Assembly (NCBI GenBank): GCA_009792885.1
Contig: WMCF01000018.1
Location: forward strand, 6,694,112 to 6,758,111
Reading direction: 5' to 3'
From: Eremophila alpestris peregrina
Taxonomy: Eukaryota > Chordata > Aves > Passeriformes > Alaudidae
Length of the DNA: 64,000 nt
The notes under the pieces are model-generated. The model saw only the letters and a program-made list of their open reading frames with translations, had not been told where the DNA came from and did not search any database. Positions 38,301-50,751 of the stretch are shown one piece after another (the first letter of the stretch is position 1; each line of letters opens with the position of its first letter). Both the position numbers and the translations under genes were made by a program.

Positions 38301-40956
38301 GAATAGCTACTCAATGTACAATACATTAACAATCCTGGGGGAAGAAGCTGGCAATTATAATTGCATTCTCTCCAGCTGAATATCCTATTAGGGTGTGCAG
38401 AGTCTTTTCCTTTTGCTCCCTTTCTGGGTCTCTGTAGCTTTTCTATTCATTGACATGGCTTCAGCAAAAAGGAGAGTTGTCCCAGTGCCTCTTAAAATCT
38501 AATAGCCTGGGACTATCCTGTGGTGTGGGAGATCAGGGAGTGAACCTCCTTCAGACTGATGAACATAGATTTCTTCTTTCATGGGTACAAGTGCCAATCA
38601 GTAGCCTCTCTCTCTATATGAAAATATATTTATTAAAAATATATATATGCTTAACTGTAACTTCCTCAGAGTTCCTACCAGCCAAGAGCTGTTTTTAAGA
38701 AAGATGCTGAGAATGACCTCCCTCTGTGCATTTGGATCCAGTTGGTGCTCTCAGCACACTCAGTGAACTGGGCTCCTGGCTTGTTCAGAGGCACTTCCAC
38801 TTTGCCACCAAGAATGGTGGTAGTGGGGATCATATTTTTTCAAAGCAGAAAAATGCAGGGCTTTGCTGATCTTTACTGGGCATGGGATGGATTTTTAGTT
38901 GCACTCTGGCTCCCAGTGGCTTCATACTGGGGATTTGCACTGACACATATAGGCTTCAGGTAAATGAGGGTGGTACCTGTGCTGCATCTGTGCAAAAATG
39001 TGTGTTGTGGTTTTCATTGTCTGGTTATGCCCACTGGGGGATGATTCCTGCCCTGACAAGATACAGAAAGGAATCTGATGCCTTTTTCTGAGTATGCCCA
39101 TGGGATGTAACTGGCTTGGGCATTGCTGGTACCCTGCAAGTCAGTGTGGTATTTTTGGATGTTAAACCTTCTGCAGTCTTTCAGAAGGTTTGCTTTTATA
39201 CCACAGATTTGGACTGGAGGGCGTGATCTCAGATCTATGATGAGAATATTGTGAATAAAGTGATTTGTAAGAATGCTTTTTGTAATGAATGCAGGTTGGA
39301 ACAATTAAAAATGAAAATAGTCTGTGTAAGAATGAATGGCTTGGACTGTGTAGTTCTGGGCTTTTATATACTGAGGTTATCAGTATCTTTTGCAGTGCAT
39401 TTTATGTTTTAACATAAATACAACTAGATTTTCTCCTGCTATTTTTGGTCCTGTCTCATACACAGGGTATACAGTGTAGCAAGTGATATTTACATAACTA
39501 TGTAAAGCTGTAAAAAGAAATATATTTTCCTTTTGGTGACAAAACATAATGAGTTTTATGTTTGACTCGTTCCCAGGTGATTTTTGAAGTGAACGAGTCT
39601 GAGGCCATTGGAGGATGGTGCAAGGAGCTGTGTTCACATAGCATGTTGAAATTCCTGAGTAGAGCAGTACCTTATTTTGGGATTGCACAGCAGACTGATT
39701 TGGCTCTTGGTGAATGTTTATATCTGATTCAAAATTCTTTTCTTAGTTTCAGTTAAAGGGCAGCAATTAAGACACCTAGTAGCACATTTGTTTATGAATC
39801 ATTGGGCTTTATACTAAATACATGGACATCAGTATTGTGGGAATTGCACCTACTTGTAAGTGGGTTTGTTGAAAATTTGTTGTGCAAATACTGAAGTATT
39901 TTGTGGAAAGCTGTTTGACATTTTTGACTAGCCTGAATCATTTTATATTTCAAAGGTGGCTGGATTTAACCTTAAATACTGCAGCAATTATCCGTGGAAC
40001 TCCTAAGTCTCCAATGGTGTTTGCAACAACATTAACTAAAGTTTCTGTTTGTTTTCAATATTTTCCTTCCTTCTGCTACATTCTCACACCCCTTTTCAAA
40101 GCCTATAAAATATTGTTTATTTACATATAACAAGTACTGTTGCTGTGGTTCAAAGGATGCTACTTTATAAAACAATTCCCTTTGTCCTACCACCCTAATT
40201 AACAGACTGGCAGACTCTGTTGTTAAGTTCTTGGTTTATTGATTTGAGTGGATGAGGTCTACTTTGTATTTTAAGGTATGACTTTAGTTTTAGTTTGGTT
40301 GCTTTTTTCCACAGTACTTTGTAAATTAGCAGTGGTCAGAAAACACCTAACAAACTGTTACAGGAAGGTCCAAATCCCTGTAGCCACTCCCCTAGAAGTC
40401 CTGCAAATTTTCAGGGTTAAGTCCAAGCAGAAGAAATGTGAGCTCTGCCAGTTGTCTTACAGAGAATCTGCTTCTCTACCACTTAAATGCAGGAATTATC
40501 TTGCCTGTGAAACACAGAAGTAAAGCAGAAGCAGCCCTCACAATGAGAAAAACGTGAACTCTCACTGGAACTGTTCCATTAACACTTGGTTGGCACTGCA
40601 CCAGGATCAGAAACCTCTGCCACCACATGCTCTAAAAACATTACCTCCAGTCTATATTTAGGCATTGCATTTCTTCTTTCATTTGCTGTAGCTGATAATT
40701 GTTTGGCTTGTAAACCACCTAAGGATGTGGTTCTTCTCTGAAGCCACTGGACACAAACCCACAGTCTTACAGCTGGGACTTGAGCTATGAGGACAGGTGA
40801 AGCCACAAAAGCTGGGCTTGTGCCTGGATAAGATGGGACCAGCTCTTGTATCTCAGGGCTTGCAGGTGATCACCTTTGCCCCTTAAGAAGCTGAGTGTGA
40901 GTAGTCTTGTGTGATAATCACCTGGTAATGGGAGATCAGTGGACACTGACCACCTC
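35307..40956 (+). other. PTPRN2: Intron 2, third block; no gene seen
   Basis: AT-rich intron with a T16 run at 36134-36149. Open frames reach 108 codons (36168-36494, plus strand), without domains. An exon-like start at 39576 (ccag before gtgatttttgaagtgaacg) was considered and rejected. No transposon was recognised before the SINE-like copy at the right edge. Confidence 0.7.
36134..36149. repeat. Poly-T run (T16)
   Basis: Sixteen consecutive T following aggtg and preceding gtaatat. It is a simple homopolymer; no retroposon body is evident next to it. Confidence 0.9.
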
Positions 40957-41278
40957 AGTTTGGTTGTCATCTCAGCCAACACTCAATCCAACCAGATCAG
41001 ATTGCTCAGAACTCCATCCAGCCTGGATTTTGCCAGGGCTGGGGCATCCACCACCACTCTGGGAAGCCTTTGCCAGTGTTTCACCGCCCTCACTGTAAAA
41101 ACATTGTCTTACACCTAATCTAAATCTACCCTCTTTTAGTTTAGAACCATTGCCCCTTGTCACTTTTCACTACTGTTGTATATGGGCTGTGTTCTGAGGG
41201 AACTCAAGGTGATCTAGCAACCATAGAAAGAGAAACTGGGAAGGATTGAACCATCTGTTTCATGATTGTTTTCATGCT
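40957..41278 (-). mobile_element. CR1-tailed SINE-like element, copy 1
   Basis: Read on the minus strand, the element has a head of about 120 bases not found in CR1, then a CR1 LINE 3' end (the reverse complement of the familiar ccaaccagatcag...gggcatccacc...ctaaatctaccctctttt block). The same head plus CR1 tail occurs in copy 2, so the junction is a property of the element and not of one insertion. The head contains ggttcaatcct on the minus strand, similar to a Pol III B box of tRNA type. Passerines have a CR1-mobilised tRNA-derived SINE (TguSINE1), which is my best guess. The extreme 3' tail is shortened here, with an apparent internal deletion near 40967-40987. CR1 content is confident; SINE identity is inference. 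Confidence 0.6.
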
Positions 41279-44200
41279 GGGTGCTTGTTGTGTGCAGTGA
41301 CTGGCTGTAATACATCTGCATCCTTTTGCAGATATCTTACACAAGAAATGAGTGAAAACTGTCAGCTTACTAAGTTATAGTAAGGAATTGAATATGTGCT
41401 CAATAGCAGGTGACAACACAAGGCTCTATTTCTGCATGCCATGTGAATGTCTCCCAGATCTTGAACTATATTTATGTATTAATTCAGTTTCTTGCTCTTT
41501 GAATTTTACATGAGCTTAATGTACTTACATGTTAATTGAAAATGTATTGCCAAGTTATATTAAGTTGCACTGGGGGCAGTTAAATTACCTCTTGTTAAAG
41601 GTGATCAGAACCTATTTTCTGGCACTCCCCCCATATTTTTAACTAGATAATTATATTGCAAAGAACCTGTTTCCTATGGAAGGATGCTCCATTAAAACAA
41701 TATAGTGCCTTGGTTTTCAGGAAAAAAAAAAAAGCCAGAAGTGGCTGCTACTGCTGATTGAATGCTTGTGTTTTTTATGTGCTACATAGGAATCCAATAC
41801 TTCTGATGGAAAAACTATTTTTAGAAGGTGGTTCAGTATGGCTTGTTTTGCATTTTTGAGCTCTTTTATCCAGGTAGCTGAAAGAAAGAAAATTCATAAA
41901 AAAAGAACAAAAATCTTCAAGGCCAACTGATGTATTTTTTCAAATATGAGACACTTCTAGAAAATATTTAGTTTGACATAATTTGAATTTTGTATCTCAC
42001 AGTCAGGCTTGATCTGGGTGCCATCAGAACAGTAATGGGACCACCTCAATTTGCAATTTTTTAATGATGTATTTATTTTTTTGATTTAGCTGGTATATCA
42101 ATAAATGGACAAATGAATTCTTACCTTACTTAAGAGCTTATTTAAGCAAACACATCTCTTGTGATATTATCAACTTGTCAAGTGTGCAAAGAGTGCCTGG
42201 TAGGATCACTGTTATCAACAAAGACCAGAACATGATCTATTATGGATAAACACATTCAGTTTCCAAAGGGAAACTATTTTAATTGACATTCAACATCCAG
42301 TCCCTCAATTACATGATGCATTTGCAGCTTTTACATATTGACATACATTTTTATTTAACTTTACCTGGAAATGTCAGGAGGAGAGTTCAGGGAAAACAGA
42401 AGAAAGATGTTAATTAATATTGCTCACGGTGGGATGCAAGCATTGTTTCAAATTAGAGCAGTGCTCACTCAGGCATACCCTGCTAATATGTTATAATTAA
42501 GGACTTGTAGAGCAAGGAGAAGTTAATGGACAGCATCTCTAATAAGGATGCTGTACGTCACTCCTGCCTTGCACTGCAGCTGAGGGAATCAATGTGGCCT
42601 CACAGCTCATCCATCATTTGCCTTTGCTTCAGGTTGCTCTGTGTGTTTGTACTAATGTACCTCTGTGTGGGATTAAAGCTCAGCAAAGGCCTGAAATTAG
42701 AACAGGGTTAGAGATGTTGTGTAGATGTATGATCACTGAATAATCAAAAGGAGTTTTTAAAATTCTAGATGTAAGCTTGCATTTGTTATTTCGGTGTGAT
42801 AAAAAAAAAATTAGCATGTTTATAAAGGTTTTGTCATCTTTTATCCCCAGGATGAAATACTTTCTCTGCAGAGACCTTTTAAAGAATCCTGGGAGTTGTA
42901 CTCTTATAGATAAATCAGCTGCAAGGTACACTGGCTGTAGAAACTAAAGATATGAGGAGGACTAGTTTTGCCACTTTTGCCATTCCCCTTGGTCTGAGTA
43001 AAAACCAAACTGTTAATTCACATCTAAAAATTGTAGTCATTTAGTACTTACCAGAATAAAAATTCACTGTAGAGAAAATAAATTAGATAAGGGACATGTC
43101 ATGGAAACCATAGATATGTATTTATAAGAATGATAATTGTAACAACAGGGGGGATCCTCTTTGCTTCACTTGTTATGAAGAAAGTTATTTAAATCTTTGA
43201 TCTCTTGAGTTTTGCTCAGATTTTCAAAGCTCCAGCTGTCCAGCTGGAAGCATTTCTTGTGATAAGGAAATATGCTCATGCTCTGTTGGTAATGGGGATC
43301 TGAGGATGGCATTGCTGCTCCAAAGGTGGGAAAGCAAGTCTTGTACTTGATTTATCAAGTGAGCATCTGAAATTGCTGCTTCCAGATGGCCACTAGCTGC
43401 TCCTCCATCTACTTGTGAAAAGAGATTGTCAGACCTTGTTTTGGTGATGATTCATCCCTGACTGATAGTTTTACATAATTATGTGATTCTCTGCCTCACA
43501 TGAACCTGGTATTTTTGTGTTGTGGAAGAAAAATGTCTCTCACAAAAAAATACAGAGAATTATTATAAACTTGAGTTTTATTTTTCATCTGAGGTTTTCT
43601 AAATATTTTGAAAATTTGAATACATAAGGACTTGTAACAATGTCTCTTAAGAAAAGATAAGTACTATTTTATAAAACTTTATGCTTTGTAAAGGTGTGAT
43701 AATGATGTCTCATGTAGGTAGTCCATTAAAATTGCTAAATTTCTCATCAGGAAGACTCAAGATGACTATTCTGTATCTTGTACTGCTGATTATGTACTAG
43801 GTACAGGCACAGCATCTCAAATTTCTCCCTTCTGAATCATGTCCTTTTTATTATGCCATTTTCCCAATTTGAAAAGATTATTTTGATCCTAATCTCGTTT
43901 TCTAGGGGCTTGAAAGAAGCTGCAGGCTCTGTGTTGTGTGCAGAGAAACATCACACTTGATAAGGTTCCATCATCTAAATGATTAATGAAATTACTCAAT
44001 GAGGGGCAGAGCCACCTCACCATCTCCCTTGACACTGCCTTTTCTGCCATCTTGTTTTGGCATTTATATTGCTTGGTCTAAATGTGTTTTTTAAAATAGT
44101 TTTACCCACTTTAGAGGGTTCATTTAGACTTGCTAATGAGAGTGCCATGTGAGATGGTACCAAAAGCCCTGCTGAGGTGAAAACAAGGCATCTACTGACT

Positions 44201-44937
44201 TGTTCCTTTGCACAAGGGCTCTCATCTGTCATGGAGAAAATCAACTTGATTCAGCAACCTGTTATTTAAAAATTCATGTTGACAATACTTATGTAACCTG
44301 TCCTGTCTTCTGGGTGCTTTTATTTGCTCCAGTGTTTTTCTGAGACTTCAGCTGAAGCAGAGTAGTTCAAATTTCTCAAAACTTTCAATTTTCTCTCATT
44401 CTAAAGAGAATTATTTTAATTTGCTTTTCCAGCCTCCTTGAGCTGCATTTCTTTCCCACAAGTCCTCTTAAGTATTAAGTGCTCTAAATTTCCTTTAGTG
44501 TGCTTTCTAAAAATTAATTTCATCAGGCCTGTGATTTGAAAATGCAGACTATGGTCAAATGCTCACTTACTTCATTTTAGCTTTCAATTTCTTCTTTTTC
44601 CTAGTGCACAGTGATTAACTGCCTGATCACAGTTCTCTTTCTAATGAAAAATGAAGCTGGAGCAGTTTGAGGGTTTTCTCATGGTCATCTATTTGTAATT
44701 TTCCTGAGTAATGTGCAATTCTTATTTTCAACGCACTTATTTTTATAAAAAAGGTCCGAGAGAAATCTATGCATTGCCTAATCATTTTAAAACAATCCTT
44801 GTATTTTTTTTTCTATGGTATAACTATGATGGCTCTTATTTGTGAACCAACTGCAGGATTTTATTTATTTTCTTTCCATTTTTTTCTACCCAGAAAATTG
44901 TACAAATATTTTCAAAGTCCATGTGGGTAGTTTTCAT
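41279..44937 (+). other. PTPRN2: Intron 2, between SINE-like copies; no gene seen
   Basis: AT-rich intron of about 3.7 kb with an A12 run at 41722-41733. The largest frames are 83 codons or fewer and show no domain. No exon, RNA gene or nameable transposon was seen. Confidence 0.75.
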
Positions 44938-45303
44938 CATGTAACGGTTTGGGTTGGAAGGGAGCTTTAAAACTCACCTTGTCCAAACCCCCTGCAATGA
45001 GCAGGGAATCTTCAACCAGATCAGATTGCTCAGAGCTCCATCCAACCTGACCCTGAATTTTTCCAGGCATCCACCACCACTCTGGGAAACCTGTGCCAGT
45101 GTTTCACCACCCTTATTGTAAAAGAATTCTGTCTTACACCTAATCTAAATCTACCCTCTTTTAGTTTAGAACCATTGCCCCTTGTCACTTTTCAGTACTG
45201 TTCTTTATGGGCTGTGTTCTGAGGGAACTCAAGGTGGTCCAGCAACCATAGAAAAATAAACTGGGAAGGACTGAACCATCTGTTTCATGACTGTTTTCAT
45301 GCT
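44938..45303 (-). mobile_element. CR1-tailed SINE-like element, copy 2
   Basis: This is the more complete of the two related copies. On the plus strand it begins with the reversed CR1 3' end (ggtttgggttggaaggg at 44946-44962, preceded by a degenerate catgtaac remnant of the CR1 terminal octamer repeat). It continues through CR1 3'-end sequence to about 45187, then through the non-CR1 head shared with copy 1 (tatgggctgtgttctgaggg and onward) to the common boundary ttttcatgct. Homology with copy 1 stops at that boundary. The minus-strand head carries ggttcagtcct, a B-box-like motif. The divergence between copies, roughly one in ten positions by eye, makes them old independent insertions or an old duplication. 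Confidence 0.65.
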
Positions 45304-48300
45304 ATTTCTGTGTCTTTACAGCATGTCCTTTTTTTCTCTTCCTTTATGTTATATGCTACACTTTCATTTTTCTGACTTTTATGCCATTGTATTCTTGCTG
45401 TTTTTATTTTCCTACTTAACAACTTGGCTTCTCATGTGATTTATCTACCCACCACATGTCTAGGCACAATGAAATTAGACTTTCCAGAATCCAGTCTTCC
45501 TTGGATTTCTCTTAGGAAGAAATCAGGACCTTTGCCATTTTGCCATCTTTTTCACCCATGGCTCCTTTGCCAGGCCTTGAAAAGCCCTTATTTTTTTGCC
45601 AGAACAAGCTGCTGAGTGTATTTCTCTATTGCTGTCACATGCTTTTATATAAATAACCAGCCCAAAGTGTCCTGCTGCATTCTGCTTCCAGTGAGCATTT
45701 GGTAGTTCTCTTTTACTTTGTACTTAGTGTTCTTGACTTTTTTCTTTTTTGGTGCAATTGATTGTAAAGCACCAGAAATGTATAAAATGCTGTTTGGTAG
45801 TGTATGCATACATACAAATACATGCCTGGAGAACTGTGTGTGCCCACAGAGTGCAAACAAACTGCAAGGAGAATGTTGATTTTAGCTTTGTTTTGCACTC
45901 AGAATTGGCAAAGGTCAGTACCTGCTTTGCAATCTAATGGTGTTACTTGAAGGCTGTGTATTTTTATTGTATCTAGTCAAGTGTCATCATTTGCAATCCA
46001 CTTAAAAAGTTAAACACCAAGGCAATGCCTTTTATTATTTTTTTTTGGTGGTAGAAAATGTTGTATGATGATTCTTTGCCTTCCTCTGAGCTTTTTTGTT
46101 TTCCATACAATTTCTGAAGAGCTGAGTAATGTGTGAACTTATTTGACAGTAAAAACTGAGATTCTTGTCTTGAAATGTTACAGGACTTGGGCTTGAGGGC
46201 AGCAAAATATTTTGGCACGTCTGGTAACAATTATAAGTATCTAACAGCTTCCTAATCTGGGTGAATTCACATAGCAAATAGTATTTTATTAAAACCAGTG
46301 ACTAATCTAGATTACATTGTACAGATTTTATCTTTATCTCCACAATCACCCTGTACTAATTAATAATTTCTGCCCCAACCAGGTATAGTAGCACCTCTCT
46401 GTTTCTGCCATTTTGACATCTGTTATTTTTTTTTCTGTGTGGCAAGAATTACAGAACTTCAGTTGTTGACTAGTGCAGATGACAGCTGAAAAAAATTCAA
46501 AGCCATTTGTATTTATAAAGCATTAATATAGGGAAATTGGATGATTATAGCTCCCTTGCAGCTGTTATGGAACTTGTGGCTTCACATCAAACACAGCGTG
46601 GTGCATTTTTCTCCCATGCATCCTGCAGGGGGCAAAAAAGAGAGAGCTTCAGAGTTTAGGAGTTTGCTGACAGCTGTAAAGGGCCTTCTTCAGTCTGATT
46701 TCTTTCTGTGATGCAGTCACCACGTTTCTCTACAGATAAACCCATTTATCTGTACCTGAATTATGGCTTTTGGGCAAATGAATGGCTCCCTCTCTCTTCA
46801 GTACTGCAGTCAAGTAGTCTTGCTAATGAGAAATTTCACCTACTCTCTCTGTTTCTCCTGAGACATCCACCAAATGCTGAGGATGCTGAAGCTGCTAAAC
46901 ATTACTGCATTTCTTGTATTTTCTTCCCTAGGTGAAGGGAAACACCTTAAGGATTCTGTTTTCTTGCCCCTCTTCCAGTGACACACAGAAAACTGGGGGA
47001 AAAAAATAATTTAGATAGGGATGGCATGGACAGAAACTTCAGTCTAATTTCCATTGCTACTGCTTACCTCTGGCATTTCTATTCATCCAATCCCCGTGCA
47101 TTAGCAATTGGATTTATGTATGTATCCTCTGCATCAGCTGCCAATTGCTGTTTATATAAATAAATGTATTTTTGCTTCATCAAAGCCTCTTTTGGCTTCC
47201 TCATTTTATTTTCTTGCTGTTTTGAAGTTGAACACATTTCTGAGGTACCAGATGGCCAGGTATTAAATGCATAAAGTGCATTATTTCCTCCTTCTCTCCT
47301 CTGCAGCAGTCTGTTTCTGTTCAGCTATGCAAATAGGAGGGGCTGAGATTAAAAGCAGGAGTTGCAGCTGATACAGACCCCAATAAAATCAGGTGGCATT
47401 GAATATGTCTGAAAAGTAAGCAACTTTTAGCATTCTTAAGCTGCTTAGAATAGTGGTAAATAAAACTGTTGGCTGAAGAGAGAATATTTATTCATTGTGT
47501 GTTTCATGCTGACTGCTGGGAGAGGGCAGTTTAGAGGTAGAGCTCTTCTCTAGCTGGTAATAACATCTGTTCCAAACAAGCTGGAGTGGTTCAGAGCTGA
47601 TGTGACAGAAATAATTCTCAGCTGTTAATGAACTGAGGTGAATTTTAACAGGAGAGTCAAGAATGTGTAGGGAGTTCAAATAGATAACCATGCTGTTTTG
47701 GGCTTGCTAAAGCTACAGTATGAAATTGGTATTCCCTTATGGGGATTTAACATTGTGAAATGCAGATAAAACTAAAAACTCCCCACTGCTCATCTCAATT
47801 AATATCCAGAGTGAAGTCTTGTGCAAGTGGGGTTTGTCTGAGTAGCAGGAAGGTACAAGTAACTGATGGATTTCTGGTGTTTTATAATTTACTTTTAAAA
47901 TAAAGAGTAGTAGAGAGTTTTTGCAGAGACAGTTTAATTAAGCTTGTCTCAGCAGGCAAAATAAAATAATGGCCCAGCTTAGCCAGGTAGTCCCTGTCCT
48001 CAGACTTTGGCTTCACTGGTTTAAAGCTGAACATTTCATTTACATCTTAAGATTTTTCAAGCAAGACAATGTACAAGCAAGAAAAATGAGTTTAATAACT
48101 TTGGGACTGTTAAGATTTCTTGATCTTTCATATGAAAATATGAGGTCTGATTTCTTATGACTTTATATAACTAAATGTCTGAGGTAAATGCCACGGCTTT
48201 ATAGGTACTATTGGTTTCTGAAGTATTTTAGTCAATCTCAGGGAAAAGCTCCTGGAAGGTGTGGGGCTGGCTTTATACAGAGGTTGTAGTGTACAGGACT

Positions 48301-50364
48301 ACTGAAATTACTTGTGACCTTGCCTGTCATTCATTAGTGAATGCAGCAGCAGCAGCATTAATCAAAACATACTCATTGGAGAACTTTCATCTGTGGCATA
48401 TTGCTCCCATAACTCTTCCTGTGCTTTTCCTGGTGTCAGCAAGATCTGACATTTTTAGAGCAGACGTGTAATTTCTGAAAATGTTTGTAATTTGCTCTAC
48501 AAGGGGTATGTATGACACAGGAGATGCCATGATATTCAGCTTTTAGCATGTACAACATTTTATGGTTTGTAGGGGCTTGACCTCAATTTATGTGCAAAAC
48601 AAGCTTTTGAATACTAGCACTGAACTTATAATATAAAAGTATTTAAGTCTCCATTACTAAGTTGGGTTGGTGATCTGTCATCAAAAAAGCAAACAATACG
48701 TTTTAGTCCATGAGATTTACTCTGTGGCAATGCTGAAGCACAACACCTTGAATCAGATTGATGAATAAATCCTACTGATTTCAGCAAAGTCAAAGTATCA
48801 CCTGCTGTCCCTGTCACCCTGTCACGCCTGCCTGTGACACCTCAAGCATTGTCCTTTGGAATTCTGGTTCTGATGATGATGTTACCAGGCTTATGCCTTA
48901 TTGCTTCTCATCCTACATGTTTGTTCCAGCAGCTCATCTCTGTACAGCAAAGTACGTGACAGAATTCCTTTCTTATTTTCTGACAAAAGTAGGTCAAGAG
49001 TAGTTCCATCCCTGTTGTCATCCACAGCTTGCACTGAGGGAAGGAAATCTCTTAGCATCTCTCTCCTACCTTGTTATTCTCACTTTCACCTTTGCTCTCT
49101 GTTCTTAGCAAAGAACAAAGACTTATGTTCTTAATGTTGGGCTGTGTTTAGCAGGAACATTAAACCTTGCTTGTTTGGGAGTTTATTCAGGAAAATAGGT
49201 GCATTTGTTACTGGGTAATAAATCCTTTAAAGGACAGCCACGTGATGAGAGCAGCAGGAAATGTGACTGGAAAGCCATCTGGTCCATGCCAAAACCCCTG
49301 AGGACACGTCTGTGCAGGCTGGAGTGGCTCTTGTGGCACCAGTGTGTTTGTCACAGTCCTGCTGGGTTGTTCTTGCATTTCTCCTACCTGTGGCTTGCCC
49401 TCAGCCTGGGGCCCTGTGTGGGACAGAGCTGTGTGTGTTACAGAGTGCTGCTCACACTGACAGCTCCTGTGCTGACATGTGGACAGATACTGCACTCAGC
49501 CACACAGTGGGAAAGAGGAATTAGTTCAAACATTGTCCTGCACTCTCCTGTGTAACCTCAGCCCTTCTCCCACAAGGGGGAGACAGAAAGTGTGATTGAA
49601 TCTAAGGAAGAAAGTATTTGGTGTGAGGAGATCCTAATTAGCAAGGAACTTCACCATTCTGGAGAGAACAAAACTCCCAGAACGAGTAAATATCAATAGT
49701 GTGGGAACATTTGGTATGACAGAATGTTTTCTTGCAAAGGAAAGAGAAAGAGACTGCATAAATGTGATTATAGGCTTTGAAGGAAGACAAAATGTTTCTC
49801 AGCTAGGTTCTGGCTGTGTTTATGTTTGCACATAATGTGGTGCAATTGGAGCAGACCTTCCAAGCAAAACACTTGATTTGCAAACCTGACATCCAGGCTC
49901 ACACTGATCTCTGGAGGTGCTTTCCCTTGGAAGACCTCTGGTCCAGTGCCAGGGCTTGAAAGACTCTCATGCTTATTTCCAAGAAAAAGAGGAATGTGTG
50001 CACTCCTCTGTGGAAACCAAAGAGTGTTCAGTGAGGGTGAAGCAGAGATTTGCTGCACAAACATATGTCTTGTGAAATGAAAGTACTGTAAATACACCTT
50101 CCTCCCATTTTTCCAAGTTGTTGTGCCAAAGATTGTGTTTGAAATGTGAAATTTCTTATGGAAACCCCATCCAAACTTAGGTTTTGTCTGAAATATGTTT
50201 CCTAGTATGAAATCAAAGAAATTTCCTGGACAGAAAAGCAATGAAGGTGGCAATGATCTACTAACACCATGTTCTGTTACTGAAATGCTTACCCAACCCT
50301 GAAATATATGAACTATTATATGACCATTTTGTAAAAAAAGGAGGGCAGAAGAGGTGAAGTCTAG

Positions 50365-50423
50365 TTTTTTTTTTTTTTAATCATGCTGACACATTGTCAG
50401 CATTTTTTAATCAAGGCTGACAA
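50365..50423. repeat. Poly-T with imperfect direct repeat and hairpin
   Basis: A T14 run (50365-50378) is followed by aatcatgctgaca, and after about 10 bases by a second T-run plus aatcaaggctgaca, forming an imperfect direct repeat. Between them tgctgac and gtcagca form a 7-base-arm hairpin at 50385-50403. This is small-scale slippage-type structure with no evident function. Confidence 0.75.
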
Positions 50424-50725
50424 TAACCTCTAAAACAGAGCAAATCAGAGGTGCTTTCAAAACCAAGTTATTATTGACACAGTCACTGCTGTACTCCTCA
50501 GTTCCTGAGGTGCTTTGTTGTTGTTGTCACATATTTTTCAGCAGTATTCCTCCTTCTCAGGATTATTGATTGTTTCCCACAATTAGAGCTGAGCTGCTTC
50601 CCACAACACTGTCTTCAGCTTCTGTTTCTGCCTGTTTTCTTTGTGCAGGTTTGTTCATCAATCTGATTTCACTTTAACCTTTACCAATGTGGACCTGAGA
50701 TTCTGGCAGATCATCCAGAGCTTTT

Positions 50726-50751
50726 CTATCTATTTTTTCTATCTATTTTTT
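50726..50751. repeat. 13-bp tandem duplication
   Basis: The unit ctatctatttttt occurs twice head to tail (50726-50738 and 50739-50751). It is a simple replication-slippage duplication. Confidence 0.9.

Noticed and set aside
39570..39680. Exon-like start ccag|gtgatttttgaagtgaacg reading VIFEVNESEAIGGW
   Set aside because: No known protein is recognised, no clear donor follows in frame, and PTPRN2 has no such sequence that I recall.
40957..45303. Reading the two CR1-like copies as one tandem segmental duplication
   Set aside because: Homology stops at the same element boundary in both copies and the sequence between is unrelated, which fits separate insertions better.
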